A stretch of 64,000 nt of DNA from Haliclona indistincta (Eukaryota; Porifera; Demospongiae; Haplosclerida; Chalinidae), in assembly GCA_964017065.1 (NCBI GenBank), contig OZ024792.1, forward strand, positions 1,827,254 to 1,891,253, written 5' to 3'. Numbering within the stretch: the first letter of the stretch is position 1; each line of letters opens with the position of its first letter. This document shows positions 25,301 through 36,600 of the stretch, in pieces. The notes under the pieces are model-generated. The model was not told the origin of the DNA, made no database searches, and saw only the letters and a program-made list of their open reading frames with translations. The translations under genes and the position numbers were made by a program.

Positions 25301-27060
25301 ACATCTCCTAATAATGATGGAGAAGTTAAAGAATTCATCATCAGAGAGATAAATGGGTTAGTGGACGTGAAGAAAGCTCAAGGAAATAATTATTCAGCTA
25401 TTTTGAGTGGGTTAACTCGTGGAATGACCTACACTTTCGTAGTCCATGCCTTTATAGATTTTGCATCTCCTGCGAGCAGTTCTACCAGCATTCTATTTGA
25501 TGGTGAGTCAGCGAACATGCACTCTAGACCGTTAAACACATTTTTCAATGCAGTTCCATCACAAGTCACTTCTCTTCATGTTGATTTATCCTCAAGGACA
25601 GTCACATGGGTTCTTCCTCAGGACAGTAGTGATGTCACTATGTATCAACTACTGTATACTCCACTGTGCAGTAATGATACTCTTATTACTGATCATGATA
25701 ATACAACCAACACCAGTATTGATCTACCAGACATTGATCAAACAGTACCTTACAATATAACTGTGAAAGCAGTGAATAATATTGGACCAGGGCAACAGAA
25801 AAACATCACTGTCAAGAGAATTGATACTGAAAGTAAGAGAAACTTTGTATCAATTGCTATTTTGAATTTTCTCTACAGTTCCTGCTAGTGCTCCTGACAA
25901 TGTCACAGTGACTCATGTTGGAGAAAGTGTTATTTGGGTATCTTGGAGAGAAGCTGACTGCAGACTACGCCACAGTCAGTCACTGGAGTATGTAATGCTG
26001 GTGACAATGATCTGGAGAGGCAGCAACTACACCTACTTCATACCACTGAGCCAGTCTAGTAGAATGCTAACTGGTCTCAGCTCACTAACTGAGTACAGTA
26101 TCCAGATGGCACTAAGGAACAACTTAGGACAAGGACCATACAGTGATCAAATCAATGTAACCACTTTGCTGTCAACTTCAGGTAATCTAGACATTGAAAC
26201 TTTAAAGCCTTTTTGCATGTATTTTCAGAGATTCAAAGGGTTACAATTTCTGACATAACCTGTCATGATTTCTTTCACCGCATATCCATGCATGCAATAG
26301 GATTTCTCGCTAATAATTGTAGTGTTCAAGATTTTCTGAACACTACAATTGTAGTAAGAAACGCTAATAAACATTGGTGGGGTACCCTATCAGCAGGTAT
26401 CAACCTGGTAGCTCAACGGTAGCTAAAATACAGTTACGAGAATTTTCTGTAACTGTACTTATAGCTCATAGCTTGTAGACAAAAATATGACAGTTGTTTT
26501 GATTATTCCGAAACTTCAGCTACAGACCCAGAAACTTCAGCTACACAACCACCAGGTTAGTTCAATACTTACTGCCGTGATTTTTATACGTGTATTATAT
26601 AGCTTTTCCCGGGATAAACGTAAGTGTGATTGCTGCCGTAGTTGCCTTTGTACTGGTAGTGATAGCAATGGTAGTCATTGTTGTGGTTCTTAATAAAAGG
26701 TGAGATACCTCGAAAATATTGATCATCTATTTATGATTATTATTTTTTTAGAAAGACGAAATCATCAAATAAAATTAGCAACTCTGAAGAGTGAGTCTGT
26801 TGCTAATGATAGTTCAGGACATTCCAACAGTGCTTGTAACAAACTTTCTTGCTCTGTGCAGTGTTGCTATGAAGATGAGTGTGTGTGACACACACACACC
26901 TAGTAAGCAGCAGCAGAGTGACCATGCTGGTGATGTCACATATGAGTTAGCCTGCATGCAATTTATGACACTGATTTCAATAAACTGTTATTTTTACCTC
27001 AGTGAGCCCATACAGATCAGTGTGTGTGTACAGCAGTATGATGATGATTGCAGCTTATAG
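22383..27060 (+). CDS. Gene G: phosphatase-type ectodomain on a short YDxP tail
   Basis: Exons: 22383-22455 (signal peptide, MAFKTCLTLAMIVQAVLST), 23757-24056 (Ig1), 24110-24508 (Ig2), 24565-24843 (FN3), 24888-25184 (Ig3), 25233-25502, 25554-25832, 25879-26181 (three FN3), 26520-26555 (stalk ATDPETSATQPP), 26603-26699 (TM), 26752-26790, 26862-26945, 27003-27060 (tail). The join is 2514 bp, 837 residues. From the FN3-1 end onward the ectodomain matches phosphatase N (LNWSLLISIAD..., [14 protein letters not shown]...), not genes A to F. The tail is shortened: the first motif is lost (EEDVAMK), the second kept (TYDEPIQISVC), and a stop comes before the AAYISH and YTDIQY region, which persists as decayed sequence downstream. 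Intron 1 holds a full TE-A copy, and the acceptor at 23756 lacks a strong pyrimidine tract. Confidence 0.85.
22500..23726 (+). mobile_element. TE-A: 1.23-kb foldback-containing element, full copy
   Basis: Left part is a large palindrome: arms 22500-22651 and 22757-22907 are inverted copies of each other (each with the fatefully paired blocks aaagatttctatcgaaatca and tccctacatcagtggctg). The remainder, to gtgcctccct at 23726, includes a GAAGAAA-rich stretch. A second full copy lies inverted at 48035-49265. No open frame is shared by the copies, so it is non-autonomous; no simple terminal inverted repeat joins the outer ends. It occupies intron 1 of gene G. Confidence 0.8.
26315..26350. repeat. 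13-bp hairpin in gene G intron before the stalk exon
   Basis: aattgtagtgttc and gaacactacaatt form a perfect 13-bp stem with a 10-base loop. Gene I carries an almost identical but mismatched version near 42270-42305. It could be a small palindromic element or an intronic RNA structure. Confidence 0.6.
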
Positions 27061-27689
27061 CATTCATCCTCCAGAGAGAAAGCACCAAGATCCAATAATT
27101 GGACTTTTATTATTGTGTGACACTTGCACTGATAGCATGTGTGTTTGCATGATACAAAATAGTCTAAAAGCAACAAAATGTGTGGCTCCTTTATAGTCAG
27201 TGTACCATCTTGTCTTAGTAAACCAGTGTATGTATGTCATGTGTGCAAGTCATACTAGCTCTGTACCAAGTGGGTGTGATTTTGATGGTGATTAAGATGG
27301 CAGCTCAAAACCATTCAACTTGCAGCAAGTAAATGTTTATACTTAAAACACAAAGTTTTGTACTAGCTTGCGTGAATGTTGTTTCCAGTCTGATCCACCA
27401 GATTTTGAGTACTTTATACTCGTATTAGTACTGAGAAGTTTTTGTGAATCCATGAACAATATAAGCACAAACTATACTCACCCATTGCCGGCTCTGGGTA
27501 TAATGTTATTCAAATGAGTGAATGTGCAGCTTACAACAGTTCAAAAACAAAAAGGAATAGTATTAAAATGTTTTCATCACTTTGGTACCTTGAGACTTCA
27601 ATTCATATTACGGAGTTCAATACTTCAGTAAACAGCCTTAACTTCTACTTGGATCCCTTATGCGCTCCTGCTAGGACTCAATTTCTAAA
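27061..27689. other. Intergenic stretch G-H with decayed tail and type I flank
   Basis: 27061-27130 still resembles the lost end of the standard tail exon (histidine-rich and RKHQDP-like stretch) but is out of frame after the gene G stop. 27295-27689 is the type I upstream flank shared with E, J and L. No other gene is seen. Confidence 0.55.
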
Positions 27690-30600
27690 ATGCATATTGT
27701 GATAATAGTAGCATTTCTATTGTCAATTTGGACACAAGCAACTGGAAAGTGTCCTAATTCAGGTAAGACTATAGCTATTACTATGACTGCACCGTGTGAC
27801 TGCATGAATAAATTTTCTCTCCCAGGTATCTACCTGATGCATGGTAGCTACTGTCTCCCAGAGTACACAGTGATCAGTGACATTGCTCTGACTGCTGACA
27901 ACCCACTCCACTGTGTACTGGCTGGTAGTACAGGAGGAGAAGGAGGACAGTGGACTGGTCCTGACAACACACCAGTGCAGTGCAGTGGAGGGTCTGGTCC
28001 ATTCACCTGCTCAAAGTCGTCAGACCCCACTAACATCACACTGTACAATACAGGAGCTTCATTCACAGGGAAACAGCTGTACACTTGTACTATCAGTGGA
28101 CAGAGCATCAGTGTACAGATCAAGAGTGAGTTAAATATACACCAGAACTCTTGGATACACTAATAAGCTTGCCTTATTTGCAGATAACACAGTCCTATTA
28201 GCCATCTACATTGATCCACCAAATGATGTGAAGGCTGTTTCTCAGAACTACAAAATACACTGCATCACTACTGGACAGAGTAGCAGTAGTATCACTGTTG
28301 GAATGTTTCTAGAGAGACATGGACTATCTTACTATGATACTGTAGATCCACCAGTAATGGGGTACAGCGAGATCCCTCCTACTGTCAATACACTGAACAG
28401 TACTACTCTCACATATGACTACTCTGAGGAGGTAGTCTGGAGAGCAGACAGAACAGAGTTTGATCAAACAGAATTTGATGAACAAGGATTCACTAAGTAC
28501 AATGCTGATCATGACTGGGCTTGTGTTGTCAACTTTCTTATCAATGTATATGATGACTTGCAAACGTACATCAGAGGTGAGACTGCACAAATAATTATAC
28601 TAAATTATTTTTAATTTTATTTCACTGTGTTCAGCTCCTAACTTCACTCCTGCTAACCTGACTCTACTCCACATGAATGCCACTAGTGCCACCATCAGCT
28701 GGACAGCAGTGAATGCTACAGAAGCTGATGGATATGTTGTGTACAGTACTACACAATCCACTAACACTACAGCAGTTGATGTTGGTAATGTCACACAGCA
28801 CACACTGGAAGGAGTGAAGCTATTCAACAACCACATATACAATATCAGTGTTAGAGCTTATCAAGATTTACTAGGACCAAAGTCACCATTGATTGTAGTA
28901 TCCTCAGAAGGTTAGTATTCGATGTCCTAAATCTGTGTTAATTCTTTTATAGCTCAGATTCAGATGCTGAAATGGTCACTTCTGACAAGTATCGCTGACG
29001 AAAACGTCATGTATCGTGTGGATTGCATCACTGTCTATATCAATGCTTCCGAGAATGTTCATTGGATGAGGAATGGGCAGATGATACCAACTGCTCATAG
29101 TGAAACAGTCACTCATAAACTTATCAATGAATCCAGCTTTGCATACAATAGCTCCTTGCTCATTCAGGAAGGAGTGAGTGGTATAAACAACTTCACCTGT
29201 TCAGCAATACTAGGAGACACTACATTGACTCAATCCATCATAATACAAGGTTTCACTATTTAAAAAATCATAAAAAAAAATTTAGTTCCACTCTTTTAGG
29301 GCCTACTGCTCCACCACAAAATGTCGAGGTGAATATTTTGTCAGCTGATAGTGTCTCTGTGTCATGGACATCTCCTGTTGATGATGGAGAAGTTAAAGAG
29401 TTTATCATCAGAGAGATAAATGGGTTTGTGGATGAGACAAGGATTCAAGGAAATAATTATTTAGCTATTTTGAGCGGGTTAACTCGTGGAATGACCTACA
29501 CTTTCGTAGTCCATGCCTTTATAAATTTTGCATCTCCTGCGAGCAGTTCTATCAGCATTCTCTTTGATGGTGAGTGAGCGAACATGCATTCTAGACCGTT
29601 AACCACTCTTTTTCAATGCAGTTCCATCACAAGTCACTTCTCTTCATGTTGATTTATCCTCAAGGACAGTCACATGGGTTCTTCCTCAGGACAGTAGTGA
29701 TGTCACTATGTATCAATTACAGTATACTCCACTGTGCAGTAATCATACTCTTATTACTGATCATGATAATACAACCAACACCAGTATTGATCTACCAGAC
29801 ATTGATCAAACAGTACCTTACAATATAACTGTGAAAGCAGTGAATAATATTGGACCAGGGCAACAGAAAAACATCACTGTCGAGAGAATTGATACTGAAA
29901 GTAAGAGAAACTTTGTATCAAATTTCTATTTTGAATTTTGTCTATACAGTTCCTGCTAGTGCTCCTGACAATGTGACAGTGACTCATGTTGGAGGTAGTG
30001 TTATTTGGGTATCTTGGAGAGAAGCTGACTGTAGACTACGCCACAGTCAGTCACTGAAATACGTAATGCTGGTAACAATGATCGGAAGGGGCAGCAACTA
30101 CACCTACTTCATACCACTGAGCCAGTCTAGTAGAATGCTAACTGGTCTCAGCTCACAAACTGAGTACAGTATCCAGATGGCACTAAGGAACAACCTAGGA
30201 CAAGGACCATACAGTGATCAAATCAATGTAACCACTTTGATGTCAACTTCAGGTAATCTAGACATTGAAACTTTAAAGCCAAGATTTGTTCATACTTTTA
30301 TAAGAAAATTGAAAAGATAAATCAAAGGGATGTAGAGATGAAGAAATCTACCACTGGTCCACAATGTAAACCAACAAGGAAATGGTAACACGATTGACTG
30401 GATAATAAACCATCAATCCCTACACCAGTGGCTGCTTTACTGGATATACTGATTTAGGCATTGGAATGCTGGTGTTGACTGATAGTTCATAATAATCAGT
30501 GTGCAGCCACTGATGGATGGTTTATTATCCAGTCAATCGTTTACCATTTCCTTGTTGGTTTACATTGTGGACCAGTGATAGATTTCTTCATCCTTACATC

Positions 30601-33600
30601 CTTTTGATTTCGTCAAAAATCTTTTTTTTTAATTTCTTGTTGGTATCATTTTTTCCAGTGAGTTTCAAATTTTTGGTGCAGTTCAAGTACATGTACTTAG
30701 TTTCTTTTTTTTCCACCACAAGTTTGGTTTTGTGCTGTCGTTGATGTTTTCTTTATGTAAGCTTTTGCTCATACTGAAACTAGCTCACCCACACAGGCAT
30801 TAACCCTTTAACCCCTATTGTCGCCTTTTGGCGACATACATGCTTCAGACACCATAACTTTATCAAAAAGTGTTAAAATATCCCAAAATTAAGCTAAATT
30901 GAAGAATACAAATAACCCTTAAAAATCCACTGGTTTTCGGCACGCCCCCTGCGCTAAACGTTATGTCGACGGCATTTCTATGGCTTCAGTGCAAATTTCA
31001 CGACATTTTAAGAAAAACAAAATGGCTGCCAAGAAAATTTGGACATTTTATGGCTTCAGAGTGCTCGGAAAACACATTTTGCGCATTCTGTATGATCTGG
31101 GCTACATTTTGCACTCACCAAAACCACTGCTATTTGTATGTACTTTTCAGTAGCCAGCCCCAAAGTACTAACTTTGAGCAAAATTTGACGAGGTCGTTGC
31201 ACTTTATCGGCTTCACTTCCGAAGTGGGAGGGGCATATTGGCCGACTTGAGTGTGGACAATTGCGGCTACTCACTGGTGTAAAAGGACGCAAATTTGAGA
31301 CCAGTAGCACAAAAGACACACGAGATATTCACGAGAGAAGTGGTCAGCATTTACGAGGTTAAAATTTCAGCAAAATAATTTAGTAATTAAAGGGTTAATG
31401 CATGCTGCATGCGTATGAACTGCATACGAGCCCCGCCCACTATTGTTTAGACAATTCTGTACGGTCGTTATTATGCCTCGGTGGGCGGAGCCACGAGGCA
31501 TACAGTAATCGCGTTGTCTGTCGTTCACTCATTCTGTCTGTCTGTCTGTTACACAATTTTTGCAGCGCACGCTGAACGGTGAGCTCTGAAACTTGCAATG
31601 CAGGTAGAACTCGACATTATCTCGGTTATGAACTAGCGAAAGTTCGATGCAAAGCTTTGTTCTAGAGTTATGGCTTGGTTTGCTCAGCTAGATGGCTTTT
31701 GCCGACGATCAGGACTTCTCAGAAAACAATACTACTCACAGTTGACTGTCTAGAAGCTCTTAGGTTATAATTTTACTACAGGATAGCAGCGCAGGTTCAG
31801 AGAAATCGTGTAAGCAAGCTATGAGAGCTATCTAGCTCGTGGTATGCGTAAACACTGCAGATCGACACGCCCAGTTGAATTGTGGTTAGCACTGACTGCC
31901 TTACAGCCATAAGCGGCTGCAGGCCCGGGCATGCCCGGGCTGGCTTGGCTAACTGAAATGTTGATGCGCGTGCGCAACGTATATAACGTGCAGTGATCAA
32001 GGCTAAACTGGCTTGTAGTAACGAGACTTATCTTCGAAACTGTGAGACCAAGTAGATGAGCTCGTTCTTCGCTTCGCAGAATCTCACGAGAGCTTTATAT
32101 CTTCAAATTATGAAACCACACCCCGTATGAATATCATTAACGCAAAAATTTTCGCGGCACGCAAGCGCTATCAGAGTAGTCCAGTCAATCTATGGTTATA
32201 CCCCAAACAAATTGCAACACAAGCTTTTTTAACTTTTTCTAGTACATAAAAATATGCTCTACAACATACTAAAAGTCTTAAGGAATCACATTGGGGGAAA
32301 GCATAAAAAAACCATAAAAAGAAAATGCGTTTTTAAATGATATGCGTGCGTGGGTGGATATTGTCCGCCCACGCATTTTATCAAAATTTTGGTTGGTCAC
32401 GCCCACGTATAGCGCCTGTCCACGTGTTTACAGTCACGCCCACCTCGTGTTCTTTCCAATGGATTGCCCTAAAGATGCTCTGGAAGACTCTGTGCTGTGT
32501 GCTATATGTAAGAAATCTCTTGGATCGGAACCTAAAGTCACTCTAGGAGAAAAAGGAAGCGAAAGTATAAACAAGGCAAGCAGAGAAAGGCGTGATAACA
32601 TACATTGTACAGCTGGGCAGCTGGTGCACTCATATTGTCGCAAAAAATATTGTGCCCCACATCAAATAGCTAAAGCTGTTAGAGAAACTAGCCAGCTAAG
32701 TGTCCAAGAAAGTATTGTTAGTAATCCTAAAGTTCTCAGATCTGCCCAAGGGCAATTTGATTTTAGCACTGAATGCTTTTATTGTGGCCAAGCAGTGACT
32801 CATGGAAAAAAAAGAAAAAGTTCAGACGTTCTTACAGTCAGAACAGTTGAAACCAGGGAGACAATTTTAGATGTGTGCAAAGAGAGAGGAGATGATTGGG
32901 CAAACGTTGTACAAGCGCGACTACTACATGTTCATGATTTGCATGCTGCAGACGCAGTATATCATAGAGTATGTAGTACAAACTTTCGAACGATGAAACA
33001 AGTACCAGCAAGCCATGCAACAGAAGAGTCCTTGTCAAAAAAGGTAAAAATAGGTAGGCCATTAGAGAAGCAAAGAACTGATGCATTTCTAGAAGTAGCC
33101 AGGTACTTGGAAGAGAACGATGATGAACAAATCACTGTTCAAGAGCTTATTCAACGCATGGACAAAATTCTAGCAGATACAGGACACAGGTCTTATAGCC
33201 AACCTTATATGAAACAGAGACTGCATGAGCATTTTGGAGACAGAATCATTGAAGCAGAAATCAATGGCAAGCCTGATGTTGTCACGTTCAGGAATAAGGC
33301 TAGTAAAGTGCTATATGAATTCTACAACCAGCATGATCTTGATGTCGATGAAAGCAAACAAAGAATTATCGAAACTGCAGCCAAGTTGATAAAAGAAGAC
33401 ATCAAAGCACTGAAAACATCCCACTTCATGTATCCTGGAGCAGAGGAAATGAGCTCTGAAGAATCCATTAACTTTCTGCCTACATCTTTGCAAGCATTTC
33501 TTGGCAATCTTTTTTCTGGAAGAGATGTGCAGACAAAAATTGCCTCAATTGGGCAGGCTGTGATGCAGGCAACTCGACCACGAGTACTACTGGCACCGTT

Positions 33601-36600
33601 ACAAGTAGGTTTAGGCATACAGCTGCACCATCACTATGCATCAAGGTTTTTAATTGACACGTTACACAAACATGGTTTTTGCTGTTCTTACAATGAAGTG
33701 CATCACTTTGAACAAAACGCGGTAGTGAGTTTGGTACTGATATTCCAAATTTCTCTCAGTCTCACTTTGTCCAATACGTTGCAGACAATGTTGATCACAA
33801 TACCAGGACCCTAGATGGCAATGATACATTTCATGGGATGGGAATGATAGCTGTGGTCACTCCAGCTGTTAAGAAGTGCCTTCAAGTTTCTAGAATGAAA
33901 GTTACACCCAAAGATATTGCTGATATAGGAAAAGTTCTCATCCATTTCCACAACAAAGAGGGTTTGGGAACATCAATGATAAAGTATGAAAAGTTGCATT
34001 GCTTTAAGGCTGAAGATCCTACAGCTGCTTTAGATGTCTTGTGGAAAAGTTCTGTTATGTTTGGTTCACCTAGACCTGCATGGTCTGGTATGATGCAGCT
34101 TGTACATCAGGGTAAACACCTTGGTAAATCTTCAGTAATGTTTCTTCCTATGATAGACATGAACCCTAGCGATATTTCTTGCGTGTATTCTACATTGAAG
34201 TATATCGAAAGCCATGCTCGTCGGTATTGTGTAACACCAATTGTCACCTTTGACCAACCTCTTTGGTGGAAAGCCACAATGGCTATTATCGCTGAGCCAA
34301 TCGGGAGTGACCTTAAAAGCATAATTGTTCGTCTTGGTGGCTTCCACACAGAAATGAGCTTCCTTGGCTGCATTGGCCACCTAATGGTTGAATCAGGATT
34401 GCAGGAGCTGTTGGAATTAATTTATGCTTCTAACGCTGTTGAACACATGCTCACTGGCAAAGCCATTGCTAGAGCTATTAGGGGACATTTTATAGTTGAT
34501 GCAGCACTTAATGCTTTACTTTTTGCCTCCACACTAGATGTTCCCATACCCTTGCCTGACGCAGAGGAAGCAGTTGAAGTCACACATTCCAATGGAAAAG
34601 CTGTTCTTGATGAGCTAGCTAGCCTATATGACAAGCTAATGCGAGGTTTAGTGTCTGGTGACGAAGTCTGCCACACTGTTATCATGAAGAAGATCAGTGA
34701 TACTCTTCAAGAAAAAAAACAGCAACTATTATCTTCAAGAACTGCAGCATTGTGGTTACAGTATATGGATATGGTTGATATTCTTAGAAAATATCTTCGA
34801 GCAGAGCGAACAGGCAATTGGCAATTGCACCTTGAAGCAATTTCAGACATGCTTCCCTATCTAGCTGCTTCTGGGCACAATAATTACACAAAATCAGCAT
34901 TGCTTTACCTACAGCAAATGTCTCATCTTGATCAACATCACCCAGAAGTATACCAACACTTTAAGAATGGCATGCATGTAGTCAGGAGGAGTGATCGCTA
35001 CTGGGCTGGTCTTTCAACAGATCTCGTAATAGAGCAAGTGTTAATGCGTAGCATTAAGTCAAGTGGTGGCCTTACAAGAGGACGTGGTATGACTGAACAG
35101 CAGCGGTTAGTTTGGTCATTATCAATGCCAGCCTGCGCCGAAGTAAACAGGGTGATGCAAGAGCTAACTGGTGTGTCCTACAATTCTGGAGAGCAGAACA
35201 AGGACATAACAGTAGCTAGGCAAACTCGTGATTGGAAGGACACTCACAAAATTTTGAGTTACTTTCAAGAACGGGATCCTTTCACTACTAATCCTGTGTT
35301 GCACAGCATAAGCACTGGAGCTCATGCACACAGTACTGTTAATGTTGACAAAGCAAGATCAGTTGGCATTAAAATTTTGTCAAGTATGGAAGGTGCAACA
35401 CCAGCTGATTATACTTTCAAGAGGAGTAACCAGGTTGTCACAATGGCTACAAAAACTTCTGTCAAGATTGATGGTGCTACAGTGCACATAGATCCTCAAC
35501 TATTATTTCAGAGATTGATAATAGCTGCAAAAACAAGCGATGAAATTGGAGATACCTTTAAATTCGAACTTTGCAGTTATCCACCTGCTCTGTTTGAATC
35601 ATCTCTATTTCTTAGAGAGGCACATAAGCCAGCAATTGCTAATGCTATTTGGGATTGTTTACCACAATGTAAAACTCAAGTTACAGGTATTGTTAAGTTT
35701 GTGCTAGACGGTGGTTCTCTCCTCCAACGCATACCTTGGACAAGAGGAACAACTTACGGAGAAATTTGCGCAGCCTACACTGACTATGTTTTGAAGAAGT
35801 ACGGAGAGGCAGTTATTGTATTCGATGGATATGGTACAGCTTCAACAAAGGACATGACACATCGAAGAAGAGAAAAGGGCCAAACAGGTATAGCAGTTAC
35901 AGTCTCGAAACAAATGAAGCTGAGCACAAAGAAAGCTGCATTCCTGGCTAATAACAGCAATAAACAACAGTTTATCAACCTACTCAGTGACTGTCTCAAG
36001 AACAATAAATGTGAAGTTCATCATGCCCCAAGTGATGCAGATGTGTTAATTGTACAGACAGCTATACAATCTGCTAAATCTCACAATACCGTACTGGTCG
36101 GTGAAGACACAGATCTCCTAATTCTACTATGCTACTATGCTGATTCTAGTTCATACAACATTTTTTTCCGACCCGAACCAAAGAAGAGCACTATAAAACC
36201 AAGAGTTTGGGACATCAAAGTTGTGAAGAAACAGCTTGGTCATGAAGTGTGCACCAACATTCTTTTCCTGCATGCCTTTCTTGGATGTGATACAACTTCG
36301 CAGTTGTTTGGTATTGGTAAAGGTGCTTCTCTCAAGAAGTTTAAATCTAGTAAGCAATTTCAAGAACTAGCCAAGGTCTTCGATATGGAATCTGCTACTG
36401 AAAGTGAAATTTCCTCAGCAGGAGAAAAAGCACTAGTTCTTTTGTACAATGGTAAAACGTCTGATTCTATAGATGGTTTGCGCTATAAGCGTTTTTATGA
36501 GAAAGTGGCTACTAACAATTCGCACATTCATCCGAAGACATTGCCACCTACTTCAGCTGCTGCAAAGTATCATAGTCTTAGAGTTTACTACCAAGTAAAG

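Noticed and set aside
26385..26420. tRNA-like A box (tagctcaacgg) in the gene G intron and near 42360
   Set aside because: No B box or cloverleaf follows; flanking sequence does not fold as a tRNA.
30963..31319. Open frames of 87-95 codons inside the TTAA element
   Set aside because: Opposite-strand frames overlap each other and show no transposase motifs; the element looks non-autonomous.
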